Origin: Arthrobacter sp. B1805
Lineage (GTDB): Bacteria; Actinomycetota; Actinomycetes; Actinomycetales; Micrococcaceae
Assembly (NCBI RefSeq): GCF_002929745.1
Contig: NZ_PJIQ01000003.1
Span: 186,001-250,000, forward strand
DNA: 64,000 nt
Direction of reading: 5' to 3'
In this document: positions 53,537-61,966 of the stretch, piece by piece
Position numbering within the stretch: position 1 is the first letter of the stretch
How the letters are laid out: each line of letters begins with the position of its first letter
The notes under the pieces: generated by a model
What the model saw: only the letters and a program-made list of their open reading frames with translations
The model's database searches: none
What the model was told of the DNA's origin: nothing
Position numbers and translations under genes: made by a program

Positions 53537-54651
53537 GGTCTCCGTACAAGATCAGCATCTATGACCGGCACTACGTCAAGCAGGGCACCCTCGGTGACGC
53601 GCTTGCCGTGGAGCCGGTCCTGCGATGCAACGACATGGGGACAGCTACCCTCACCCTCGGGCTAAGCAACTCGAAGCTCCCGGACCTCATCGAGCCGGGT
53701 TCCCGAGTCGTCATTGAGCAAGACGGGGATTACCGGATCGGTGGACCAATCCGGGGCAGGGGCGGGAAGTGGTCGGGGGCCAACGGCGAGATAACGCTGA
53801 CAGTCGAGGATCACTTCCGGGTGTTCCGCCTCGTTCAGGGCTGGCCCGTACCAGGTGCAGCCCTGAGCGCGCAGACCAGCGAGTACCACACCGTATCGGG
53901 GCCGGCCGAGACGGTGCTCAAAACCGTCGTGCAATCCAACGCCGTCAACCGGCTCGGCTGGCCGATAACGATTGAGCCGGACGAAGGCAGGGGCGCCAAC
54001 ATCACGGTCTCCCTGCGGTTCACCCCGATCCTCGACAAGCTGTTCCCCGTGATCGAAGCCGCCGGCCTGAAGGTCACCGTTCGACACGACGGCGCCGGCC
54101 TTCGCCTCTCGGTCTCCGAGCTCGTCACGCTCCCCCGCACCATCAAAGAATCCAGCGGCACAATCGAATCGGTCACATGGAACAACCAGCCTCCGGAACT
54201 GACAGACGTCATCGTCGGAGGGCAGGGCGAAGGCGTCGAGCGGACCTTCCGAGGCTTCACGGACCCCGCTCTCGCGGAGCTGTGGGGCGAACGGTCCGAA
54301 GGATTCCGCGACGCACGCGACACCGACAACCCTCTGGTCTATGAGGAGCGAGCCGCCGAGACCTTCGCCGAGACCGGCGAGAAGTCAGGACTGGCCATCA
54401 AGTTCATGGAAAGCAAGAGCTTCGCCTACGGCGGCCTCGACGGGTTCGTGGAAGGCAACAGGCTCAAGCTCCAGATCGGGCCGAAGCTACAGATCGAGGA
54501 CATCGTCAGATCCGTGGCCATGCCCTGGACACGAAACGACGGCCTCGTAGTGTCACCCCAGATCGGCGACATCACCGACGATCCGGACGAAGAAATCGGA
54601 AGGGCATTGCGGACACTCGCCGCCGGCCAACGAACAGAGAGGACACGCTGA
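53533..54651 (+). CDS. Minor tail / baseplate protein (Gp37-like)
   Basis: 372 residues, beta-rich, with YKISIYDRHYVKQGTLGDAL, GSRVVIEQDGDYRIGGPIRG and a C-terminal helix. Resembles siphovirus ReqiPepy6 Gp37-like tail proteins (by eye). GTGA overlap with the Dit-like gene. Probably the tail hub. Confidence 0.72.
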   Translation: MRSPYKISIYDRHYVKQGTLGDALAVEPVLRCNDMGTATLTLGLSNSKLPDLIEPGSRVVIEQDGDYRIGGPIRGRGGKWSGANGEITLTVEDHFRVFRLVQGWPVPGAALSAQTSEYHTVSGPAETVLKTVVQSNAVNRLGWPITIEPDEGRGANITVSLRFTPILDKLFPVIEAAGLKVTVRHDGAGLRLSVSELVTLPRTIKESSGTIESVTWNNQPPELTDVIVGGQGEGVERTFRGFTDPALAELWGERSEGFRDARDTDNPLVYEERAAETFAETGEKSGLAIKFMESKSFAYGGLDGFVEGNRLKLQIGPKLQIEDIVRSVAMPWTRNDGLVVSPQIGDITDDPDEEIGRALRTLAAGQRTERTR

Positions 54652-55640
54652 TGACATTCCGCAGCATCGGGTACGACACCACACCCGAAAACGGCGTCAC
54701 CGAAATCGACTGGCAGCAGGCACTCCCCCGCATCGGCAGCTCCTTCTACGGAGTCGACGGCCTCAACGACTGGAAAGTAACCGCCGTCGCAGGCCAGGAC
54801 CGAACGATCAGCATCGAACCCGGAGGCGGCTGGGGCCCCGGCGTCCACGACATATGGCCTGCCGCAGACGGGAATGTCACCATCGCCCTCGCGGCCGCAA
54901 TGGGCTCACCCCGCTACGACCTCATCTGCAACCGAAGGAACTGGCAGCCAGTCGGCGGAGGCCCCAGCGCCTTCACCGTCGTCCCCGGATCCGCCACGCG
55001 GACAATCCCTGACGGCAGGCAGCACAACCCCGGCACACTCGACGACCAGCCCCTCGCTCTCGTCCGCGTCGACCCCGACCGAACCGACATCCGCGAAATC
55101 ATCGACCTGCGCGCGCTCGCAGGCGGCGGCGGCGTACGCATCTTCGACCTGCTCGCCCGTGAATACCTCAACTTCCCCGGCGCCCGGGTCATGCATCAGG
55201 ACACAGACTGGGCGTACGTCGCCGACACCAACGGCCAGTTCTCCTGGCAGCGATTCGGCCCGAAGAGCAGGGCCTACGGCCGAGTCGGGGAATACTACGA
55301 ACCCCCAAACTCAGGGACCCGAGCCGACTACGTCATCTACTCCCACGAGATACCCGACCCCGGGTTTCCCTACCACGTCGTGGCCAGCGCGACCGTCGAG
55401 GCCGGCGGCGGCGGAGCGGGCACAAGGTGGGACGTCATCCTCGAAGTAGCCGGCACCTGGCTGGATGCTGCGCGCGGCGACGCCGTCGCCCCGTGGTTCA
55501 AGGTCAACGGCGCCGGCCCACGCTCCCCGATTACCGGTGCAACGACCGTACGGGTCATCGCACGGAAGCAGTTCGGAAGCGGCAACTTCGGCCAGTCCGC
55601 TTTCAACCAGTTCTTCACCGCCCTCGTGGTTCCTGCATGA
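54651..55640 (+). CDS. Minor tail protein
   Basis: 329 residues. N-terminal SFYGVDGLNDWKVTAVAGQD and DRTISIEPGGGWGPGVHDIW give a beta fold seen in upper baseplate/fibre attachment proteins; the centre (REIIDLRALAGGGGVRIFDL) and C-terminus are beta-rich. Starts one base into the previous stop. Function by position. Confidence 0.7.
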   Translation: MTFRSIGYDTTPENGVTEIDWQQALPRIGSSFYGVDGLNDWKVTAVAGQDRTISIEPGGGWGPGVHDIWPAADGNVTIALAAAMGSPRYDLICNRRNWQPVGGGPSAFTVVPGSATRTIPDGRQHNPGTLDDQPLALVRVDPDRTDIREIIDLRALAGGGGVRIFDLLAREYLNFPGARVMHQDTDWAYVADTNGQFSWQRFGPKSRAYGRVGEYYEPPNSGTRADYVIYSHEIPDPGFPYHVVASATVEAGGGGAGTRWDVILEVAGTWLDAARGDAVAPWFKVNGAGPRSPITGATTVRVIARKQFGSGNFGQSAFNQFFTALVVPA

Positions 55641-56113
55641 GGCGGGGCGGCAGGTTGTCTCGCGCGCAACGACTCGATCTGCAGCTGTCGGGAGCCTCTC
55701 CTGCGCGTTGGTACGGACGAATCTGGGGTCGATTGGAAGAACCAGCCGCCATGACTGCGGCGCAGGTAGGGACGTTTCTGTTCGCTGCGGCTGCCGGGAT
55801 TGTCGCCGTGGCTGGCGGGTTCCCGTTCTTGCTGACCGAAGCACTCGGCCCGGTAGCAATTCTGGTCGGCGGGATCCTTGGGGTTGGCGGGGCCATCGGT
55901 GCGTTCGCTTGTCTGCGTGGGCTTTGGTGGCTTGAACGGATCGCCCTGTTGCTTGTCGGCCTCGGCTGGGCTCTCCTCGTTCCTTCGTTGCTCTACGTGC
56001 CACTGCGCGCTCTCCTTCGCGGCTTTTTCCTGATCCTCGTCGCGATCGCGCTCTTGGACATCTACAAGCGGTACCGGCGCATTGATTGGGCCTACCTGGA
56101 CCCGACCAAGTAA
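55637..56113 (+). CDS. Small membrane protein
   Basis: 158 residues with about three to four hydrophobic segments from residue 40 onwards (VGTFLFAAAAGIVAVAGGFP, ALGPVAILVGGILGVGGAIG and following). Basic N-terminus (MRRGGRLSRAQR). Next to the lysis genes, so a holin-related role is possible; not shown. Confidence 0.6.
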   Translation: MRRGGRLSRAQRLDLQLSGASPARWYGRIWGRLEEPAAMTAAQVGTFLFAAAAGIVAVAGGFPFLLTEALGPVAILVGGILGVGGAIGAFACLRGLWWLERIALLLVGLGWALLVPSLLYVPLRALLRGFFLILVAIALLDIYKRYRRIDWAYLDPTK

Positions 56114-56130
56114 CCGGAGGGACAACGGGG

Positions 56131-56430
56131 ATGACTCCGGAATTGATCACCGCACTGCTGGGAACCGGTGGGCTCGCCCTCATCATCCCGAAAGCGATCG
56201 AAGGCGTTAAGGCGTGGCGTTCAGGTCGTGCGCTCGAGGAGAAGGCGACAAACAAGAGCCTTGTCGATCGACTCGCACTCGCGGAGGCAAAGGCCGATGG
56301 CGAAGCCGAGTATCGCCGTCAGATCCAGGAATACGCGGGGAGCCTACGTGTGTGGCTGGTGAACCGTGGGGTACCGGTCAGCGAGCTGCCGCCGTGGCCG
56401 AAGCGCAGAGACAACACTCTCACCGATTAG
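56131..56430 (+). CDS. Small protein with one membrane segment
   Basis: 99 residues. N-terminal hydrophobic segment (LITALLGTGGLALIIPKAIE) followed by a coiled, charged helix (LEEKATNKSLVDRLALAEAK) and EYAGSLRVWLVNRG. GGAGG 10 bases upstream of the ATG. The fold type (one TM plus coil) is common before phage lysins. Confidence 0.65.
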   Translation: MTPELITALLGTGGLALIIPKAIEGVKAWRSGRALEEKATNKSLVDRLALAEAKADGEAEYRRQIQEYAGSLRVWLVNRGVPVSELPPWPKRRDNTLTD

Positions 56431-56490
56431 CCCTCGTGCCCGACAGGGGCCGAGGTTCTTCATGCAGGACCTAGCGTGGAAGGCACGACG

Positions 56491-58317
56491 ATGACAGTTG
56501 AAGTTCAGGAGCACGTCCTCTCCCGGATCCTCGGAGTAGCGGCCAACCCCGACCAGCATTACGGCCTGCAGTGCGTCGACCTGGCGGACTGGTACGCCGA
56601 GCAGCTCTTCGGCGTCCCATGGGCGCAATGCCTCGGGCCAGTGGCAGGAGCCCGCGACCTCATGGACGTGGCACCTGACAAGTACTGGACCAAAATCTGG
56701 AACGACGGGTCAGTCGACCTGATCCCGCAGCGCGGCGACGTCGTGATCTACGAGGGTTGGGGCGCAAACCAGTGGGGACACGTCGGGATCCCGCTGCAGG
56801 CCGACCAAGACGGCACGAACCTCGCACAGCAGGACGGCTTCGCTCCCCCGCTAATCTTCGTCGACGGCGGCTGGTACTCGAACAAGCCCGCCCACGAGGC
56901 CCGGTACGACTACAGCCTCGGCGGCGTCACTACCGTCCGCGGCTGGCTCCGCCCGAAGCTCGAAGGCCTCGACCAGTCCGCGCGTCCTGCAGGGCAGTCC
57001 TCGCCGCAGGCGCTCTCCGGCATCGACATTGCCTCACATCAAGCGGGCATCAACCTGGACGCTGTGCCCGCCGACTTCGTAATCGTCAAGGCAACCGGCG
57101 GCACTTGGTACGAGAACCCCGAGCTTGGCCACCAGTTCGACGGCGCCGATGGGAAGCTCCGCGGCCTCTACCACTTCGCCCGCGAGGGGCAGCAGGCCGG
57201 CCCGGTTGAGGAAGCGCAGCACTTCTTGTCCCGCACTCGAAACCGCTGGGACGGCAACACTGTGCCCGTCCTCGATTGGGAAGCTGACAACGTGCACGAC
57301 GTCGGCTGGGCGAAGACCTGGCTCGACACCGTCGCGGCCGCCCTCAACGGGGTGAAACCCCTGATCTACATGAACCTCAACGCCGCGATGTCTCACGACT
57401 GGTCTTCGGTCATCGACGCCGGCTACAAGCTGTGGCTGGCCCAGTACCCGTCAAGCGCCCGCCAAGGCTACGGGCCCTTGGCCGGTCGACCGAACACCGG
57501 CCGCTGGTCCACCATCATGTGGCAGTACACGCAATCCGGATCCCTCCCTGGCTACGCCGGAGGCCTCGATCTCAACGTCTTCTACGGCTCACACGACGAC
57601 TGGCTCGCGCTCGCCGGTGGAAAGCCTGTCGAGCCGAAGATCGGCGCCGTCGTGACCCCTGTCGTGGTTGACCAGACGGGGTCGTACACGGTGCAGGCGG
57701 GCGACATGCTGTCCCTGATCGCTGAGCGGTTCGGCGTCAGCCTCGAGGCGCTCGTCCAGGCGAACAGGATCGCGAACGCCGATCGAATCGACGTCGGACA
57801 GATCCTCGTGATCCCGCGCGGCGGCACCGCTGTCGTCGAGACTGGCAACGTCGGAATGTACGTGGTTCAGGGCGGCGACAGCCTGACCTCCATTGCGCAG
57901 CGCTTCGGCACCACGGTCCCAACCCTCGTCGCCCTCAACGGCCTGGCCAACGCGGACCTGATCCACGTCGGCCAGACACTCAAGGTGCCAGGCTCAGCTG
58001 CAGCTCCAGTTGCAGCGGGCGCCCGAACACACACTGTGCAAGCCGGCGAGTACCTGTCCTCGATCGCAGCCCTCTATGGCACCGACTGGCAAACTCTGGC
58101 CAGCCGGAACGGGATCACCAACCCCGACCTGATCCAGCCCGGGCAGGTCCTCACCATCAGCGGCAGCGGGGGCGCTCGCGTGCACACGGTTCAGGCCGGC
58201 GAATCACTGTCATCGATCGCCGCCGCCTACGGGTCCGACTGGCAGACCCTCGCCGCTCACAACGGCATCGCGAACCCGGACGTGATCCAACCCGGCCAGC
58301 AGATCCGCATACCCTGA
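56491..58317 (+). CDS. Endolysin: CHAP + GH25 muramidase + four LysM
   Basis: 608 residues from the ATG at 56491 (GGAAGG 7 bases upstream). Domain 1, CHAP amidase/peptidase (about 10-155): Cys28 in GLQCVDLADW, His97 in WGHVGI. Domain 2, GH25 muramidase (about 176-370): Asp179 in GIDIASHQAG, Asp262/Glu264 in PVLDWEAD. Domain 3: four LysM (about 398-443, 454-500, 512-557, 563-608), each starting like YTVQAGD or HTVQAGE. It should cut both peptide and sugar bonds of the wall at lysis. No signal peptide, so a holin is expected. Confidence 0.93.
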   Translation: MTVEVQEHVLSRILGVAANPDQHYGLQCVDLADWYAEQLFGVPWAQCLGPVAGARDLMDVAPDKYWTKIWNDGSVDLIPQRGDVVIYEGWGANQWGHVGIPLQADQDGTNLAQQDGFAPPLIFVDGGWYSNKPAHEARYDYSLGGVTTVRGWLRPKLEGLDQSARPAGQSSPQALSGIDIASHQAGINLDAVPADFVIVKATGGTWYENPELGHQFDGADGKLRGLYHFAREGQQAGPVEEAQHFLSRTRNRWDGNTVPVLDWEADNVHDVGWAKTWLDTVAAALNGVKPLIYMNLNAAMSHDWSSVIDAGYKLWLAQYPSSARQGYGPLAGRPNTGRWSTIMWQYTQSGSLPGYAGGLDLNVFYGSHDDWLALAGGKPVEPKIGAVVTPVVVDQTGSYTVQAGDMLSLIAERFGVSLEALVQANRIANADRIDVGQILVIPRGGTAVVETGNVGMYVVQGGDSLTSIAQRFGTTVPTLVALNGLANADLIHVGQTLKVPGSAAAPVAAGARTHTVQAGEYLSSIAALYGTDWQTLASRNGITNPDLIQPGQVLTISGSGGARVHTVQAGESLSSIAAAYGSDWQTLAAHNGIANPDVIQPGQQIRIP

Positions 58318-58457
58318 TGCGCTTCCGCCTGCTCGCGCTCGCGGCGGTCGCTGTCGGGCTCGTAACCCTCGTGCTCTGTTGGGCACTCCTAACGCTCTGG
58401 GAGGGCGCCTCTGCCCTGCTGGAGATCGTCGCCGAAGCTCTCGAAAGGAACCCGTGA
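58317..58457 (+). CDS. Small single-span membrane protein
   Basis: 46 residues: MRFRLLALAAVAVGLVTLVL then CWALLTLWEGA and an acidic helix ending ALERNP. Start one base into the endolysin stop, stop shared with the next ATG (TGATG). A lysis accessory by position. Confidence 0.65.
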   Translation: MRFRLLALAAVAVGLVTLVLCWALLTLWEGASALLEIVAEALERNP

Positions 58458-58795
58458 TGGGAACACTCGCAGCATCCATCATCCGCACCGTCGTCCCAGT
58501 CATCATCGGAGGCCTGCTCGGCTGGCTGGTCACCCTCGGCATCGACTTTGACCAGGCCACAGACGAGGGCATCGTCCGGGCCGCGGAGACCGTAATCACC
58601 GCACTCGTGACGATCGCGTATTACGTGCTGGTCAGGATTATCGAGCAGCGTTTCCCCCAGCTCGGGATCCTGCTCGGGCTGCCGAAGGCCCCGGTGAGCT
58701 ACGCGAACGCGAACACAATTCCCGGTGAGCTCACAGACCGTCACGGGCATTCCCTCGATCGCACGCCCGGCCCTGACCACCGGCGCGCCGGCTAA
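58457..58795 (+). CDS. Holin-like protein
   Basis: 112 residues with two membrane segments (IIRTVVPVIIGGLLGWLVTL and ETVITALVTIAYYVLVRIIE) separated by a short polar loop, then a polar tail. This topology directly after an endolysin is the usual actinophage holin. No family motif checked. Confidence 0.7.
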   Translation: MGTLAASIIRTVVPVIIGGLLGWLVTLGIDFDQATDEGIVRAAETVITALVTIAYYVLVRIIEQRFPQLGILLGLPKAPVSYANANTIPGELTDRHGHSLDRTPGPDHRRAG

Positions 58796-58838
58796 CGACC
58801 CTTTCGGCCGCCAGGCCCTACCTGCATTGGAGTAGCGC

Positions 58839-60749
58839 ATGACCCGTTTCCCCTACCGCGGTGACGTCACCATCGACCCGGTAACCAAGCAAGCAGCGCC
58901 GAACGCCGAGGGCCAGATCTTTGACGTCGACGACACTCAGTTCTCGCTACCTCTCACTGCTACTGATGCGGCCGGAACCCCGATCGCACTGCGCTCCAAC
59001 GAGAACTGCGTCCTGCCGACGTTCTTCGTCGAGGACCAGACATCGGTGATGTGGAAGTCCGGTGACTTCGTAGCCCCGCTGACGACGTCGATGCCGATTC
59101 CCGGGCCGCCCGGCGCATCAGTCGTCGAGGTCCACGCGAACGGTGATGGCACAGCCAACTTCGCGCTGTCCGACGGCACGGTAGTCGGCCCTGTACCGCT
59201 GCCGGCAGGGCCGCAGGGCGACAAAGGGCCGAAGGGCATGCCTGCCACCGATGCTGCCAGCAACGACGAGGCCCTGACCGAGTTCGCAACAACTCCGGGA
59301 ACCCAGTTCAACGCTGCACTAAGTGCCACCATTGCGGAGGCGGTCCCGGTTCGCCCCCTGATCCCGGCGCGTACGCCGTGTGAGTCGCTAGCTCAGGTTG
59401 TGGACTTCGCTTCCGGATTTCACCGAATGGCTATCGCCGGGGATTCGACTTGGAATGACGGCGGCGACCCGCCTCGCAAAGTCTTGGCGCGAATCGCTGA
59501 AATCACACCCGCCAGTGTCGGCTCCCAGGAGCAGCAGTGGAGCACCAGCACGAACGCCTACGGTAGCCCTATCGTGGTCAAGGCTGGATCTGCTACCCCT
59601 GACACGGGCGGCACGGTGCTTTCAGATAACTTCAATCGGACCGCTGCAGAGCTGGTCGGTTCAGCCACAAGCGGCGGGCAAACGTGGGCGGGCAACTCGA
59701 CCGGGTCGTGGTCATCGAACGGGACTGTTGCTACCCCGGCAGGAGTTGGCGCACTGTCGTTCAACGCGGCGGCGAAAGATGTCACCCTGACTTTGCCATT
59801 CACGGTCGTGACCACTAACACAGGGACGCAGACTATCCTGCAACTCCATGCGTCAAGCACAGGCCTGTCCCTTGGTGACAACGACGTATTCGCGCAAATA
59901 GCAGTCACCAGTACAGGCCTTTTTGGATTCAGCCTCTGGAAAAGGATCGGCGGTGTCTCCGCGCAAATCGGCTCCACCAGCTACGCAACCGGAATCACTA
60001 GCAATACTGCAGCAGCGCAGGCAGCGACGCTCAAGTTGCAGATCGCCATCCAGCAGGTCACTGCGACCATCACATTCAACGGCACCGACACCGTGCTCAG
60101 TGGCACCATCACTGAAACGGACGTGCCCAAAATCGGAACAATTTCAGGAGTGAAAGCTGGTGCCGCGGACGGGCGCATCAAACTCGACTCCATCACCATG
60201 GAAACCCCGTTCACGGCTGGTGTGGCTACCCGGATCGAGTTTTGGAACGCCGCTGTACCTGGCACGAAGCTCACGTATCAGCATGAGCGGCTGGCGACCA
60301 TGTTCCCGACCGGAACGGCGTTTGATTCTCTGCTAGTCACGGGAGGACACAACAACGGCACACAAACAGCAGCGGAGTTCATTGCTGAGGTTGATGCTTT
60401 CATCACCGCATTCAAAGCCGCGCACCCGGACACGCTCATCGTCATCAGCTCGCAGAACCCGCAGTACGCGCCCTCCACCACCGTCGAGGCACATGCCCGC
60501 AGACAGGTAGCACTCCGCGATTACGCCATGTCCAAGGGTTACGAGTACATTCCCGTGTTTGAGGCGTGGAGAAACCAGCCGGACGGCGGGGTGCAATACA
60601 TCCAGTCAGACGGCATCCACCCAACCGTGTCGAGCCCTACGATCTCCCTTGGCTGGTCCGGGTCCACCCTCACCGCCTCAGTGTGGCTCTCGATCATCAA
60701 CTCACGGCGGCAAGTGGGAACAGTGCCGGCCATTACCTCACTACCGTAG
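58839..60749 (+). CDS. Tail fibre / receptor-binding protein with SGNH hydrolase domain
   Basis: 636 residues. N-terminal virion-attachment domain (about 1-80); a collagen-like stretch (GPPGAS, GPQGDKGPKG, about 89-132); then an SGNH hydrolase with nucleophile Ser203 (IAGDSTWND), a TGGHNNGT block and catalytic SDGIHP near residue 590, interrupted by a beta-rich insert (about 250-470). Would de-esterify a cell-surface glycan during adsorption. Lies after the lysis genes, unusual but known. The second half looks poorer in GC than its neighbours. Confidence 0.8.
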   Translation: MTRFPYRGDVTIDPVTKQAAPNAEGQIFDVDDTQFSLPLTATDAAGTPIALRSNENCVLPTFFVEDQTSVMWKSGDFVAPLTTSMPIPGPPGASVVEVHANGDGTANFALSDGTVVGPVPLPAGPQGDKGPKGMPATDAASNDEALTEFATTPGTQFNAALSATIAEAVPVRPLIPARTPCESLAQVVDFASGFHRMAIAGDSTWNDGGDPPRKVLARIAEITPASVGSQEQQWSTSTNAYGSPIVVKAGSATPDTGGTVLSDNFNRTAAELVGSATSGGQTWAGNSTGSWSSNGTVATPAGVGALSFNAAAKDVTLTLPFTVVTTNTGTQTILQLHASSTGLSLGDNDVFAQIAVTSTGLFGFSLWKRIGGVSAQIGSTSYATGITSNTAAAQAATLKLQIAIQQVTATITFNGTDTVLSGTITETDVPKIGTISGVKAGAADGRIKLDSITMETPFTAGVATRIEFWNAAVPGTKLTYQHERLATMFPTGTAFDSLLVTGGHNNGTQTAAEFIAEVDAFITAFKAAHPDTLIVISSQNPQYAPSTTVEAHARRQVALRDYAMSKGYEYIPVFEAWRNQPDGGVQYIQSDGIHPTVSSPTISLGWSGSTLTASVWLSIINSRRQVGTVPAITSLP

Positions 60750-61601
60750 TGCTGTGATTATGGCGTCTGCCCAGACACGTGAACCTGCGTCGTTTGGGTG
60801 GACGCCCGTCCCGTCGTCTAGGAGTAATGCGGTGAGGTCCGGTTTCGTGTCGAACGCTGACCTCACATCTAGTGTGGGCAGGCCGTTCGTTCCCGCCCAC
60901 TGCTTCACTGCGGCCTGGTTCTCGTCGGTCCGCTCGGTTCGCGGCGGGTTGGCGGGGTTTTGAATGATGACTGAAGTTTCAGCTTCAGGTGCTGCGGAGG
61001 CAATGGCGTCATAGGTTGCCTGGAATGCGGGGCCGATGTTCTGGGGTGTTCCGTTGTGCCCGAATGACAGGAGAACTATGTCTGGGGTTTCCGGCTGGAT
61101 GACCGAAAGTTTGTCGACCGGGTAGTCGGCGGACGCACCTGACATCGAGCCGTTCCAGATCGTAATCTGCTTTTCGGCGGTGCCATAGACCTTGGGCTGG
61201 GAGTAGTACTGCTGTTTGAGTTGGTCCCACATGTGTACAGTCACGGTCGCGTTTTTCGCGAGGTCCTGTGCCCAGAGGTCCACCCATTCCCCGGAGCTGT
61301 TGCCTGTGGAGTCACCAAGAACGCTGATTATGGAAGCGCCGTCGAGTGAAACCTGTTCAGATGTTTGGGGCGCTGGAGATGAAGTCGCCGTTCCTGTCGC
61401 CGGGGAGGTGGCTATCGCGGGTGTGGTGACCTTCGCGTTGTACGCTTCAGCCGCTGCCGCGTTCTCGGCCAACGATTCCCGGTTAGCTAGGTTCAAACCA
61501 GTGAAAGTCAACACGACGGCGGTGCCGAGGCAGGCCACGGTGGTAATCTTCGCCCGCTTCGTGATGGACGGGCGGCGCTTCGTTCTGCGTACTGACGGCA
61601 C
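60741..61601 (-). CDS. Membrane-anchored or secreted SGNH hydrolase
   Basis: 286 residues, minus strand. Basic N-terminus (MPSVRRTKRRPSITKRAKIT), one hydrophobic segment (about 21-37), an Ala/Thr/Ser linker, then an SGNH domain: Ser98 in ISVLGDSTGN, LSFGHNGT and DDGTGVHPND (Asp and His two residues further apart than usual). Acts outside the membrane. It faces the fibre gene, overlapping its end by 9 bases. As a reverse-strand gene outside the late operon it may be a lysogenic-conversion gene that alters the surface glycan (inference). Confidence 0.8.
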   Translation of the reverse strand: MPSVRRTKRRPSITKRAKITTVACLGTAVVLTFTGLNLANRESLAENAAAAEAYNAKVTTPAIATSPATGTATSSPAPQTSEQVSLDGASIISVLGDSTGNSSGEWVDLWAQDLAKNATVTVHMWDQLKQQYYSQPKVYGTAEKQITIWNGSMSGASADYPVDKLSVIQPETPDIVLLSFGHNGTPQNIGPAFQATYDAIASAAPEAETSVIIQNPANPPRTERTDENQAAVKQWAGTNGLPTLDVRSAFDTKPDLTALLLDDGTGVHPNDAGSRVWADAIITALR

Positions 61602-61699
61602 GTGCTTCCCCCACTGTTAGAGACCTGCATAGATTATGCCCCACCTCTTACTCATCATGAATCCGGGATAGTAGGGAAGCGCAACGAAAGGCGGACTCC

Positions 61700-61792
61700 A
61701 TGGACGGGTGGATGGAACTTGGATACAACCCCGAACTCGACGAGTTCGACGAAGAACTGGAGAGCGAAGAGGACGTCCAGCCCTCTCAATAG
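61700..61792 (+). CDS. Tiny acidic protein
   Basis: 30 residues, strongly acidic (ELDEFDEELESEEDV). AAAGG 9 bases before the ATG; a terminator follows 12 bases after the stop. No family; the position between two transcription units makes a gene plausible. Confidence 0.45.
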   Translation: MDGWMELGYNPELDEFDEELESEEDVQPSQ

Positions 61793-61804
61793 ATCCGGCT
61801 TAGT

Positions 61805-61846
61805 GCAGTAGAGCCCCCGCCCTTCATCGGACGGGGGCTCTACTGC
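61805..61846. terminator. Strong hairpin terminator before tRNA-Arg
   Basis: 15-bp perfect stem (GCAGTAGAGCCCCCG) around a 12-base loop. Separates the late region from the tRNA gene. Confidence 0.75.
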
Positions 61847-61892
61847 GTGGTTCGAGTTCGCTGAGTAGGTTCGGTTAGACTCTTCAGGTCCC

Positions 61893-61965
61893 GCCTCCGT
61901 AGCTCAGGGGATAGAGCAGCCCTCTCCTAAAGGGCAGGTCGTACGTTCGAATCGTATCGGGGGCA
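61893..61965 (+). tRNA. Phage-borne tRNA-Arg(CCT)
   Basis: Complete cloverleaf: acceptor GCCTCCG/CGGGGGC, D-arm GCTC/GAGC, anticodon stem GCCCT/AGGGC with loop CTCCTAA (anticodon CCT), T-arm GTACG/CGTAT with TTCGAAT loop, discriminator A; CCA not encoded. Same anticodon as the split host tRNA but differing in stems, so a homologue rather than a copy. It ends one base before the integrase stop. It should replace the tRNA-Arg(CCT) lost by integration. Possible -10 box TAGACT at 61876-61881. Confidence 0.95.
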
Positions 61966-61966
61966 C

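Noticed and set aside
61893-61965. Phage tRNA as the actual attachment site
   Set aside because: It is complete and lies inside the element; the split tRNA halves at 29755 and 63386 mark the true ends.
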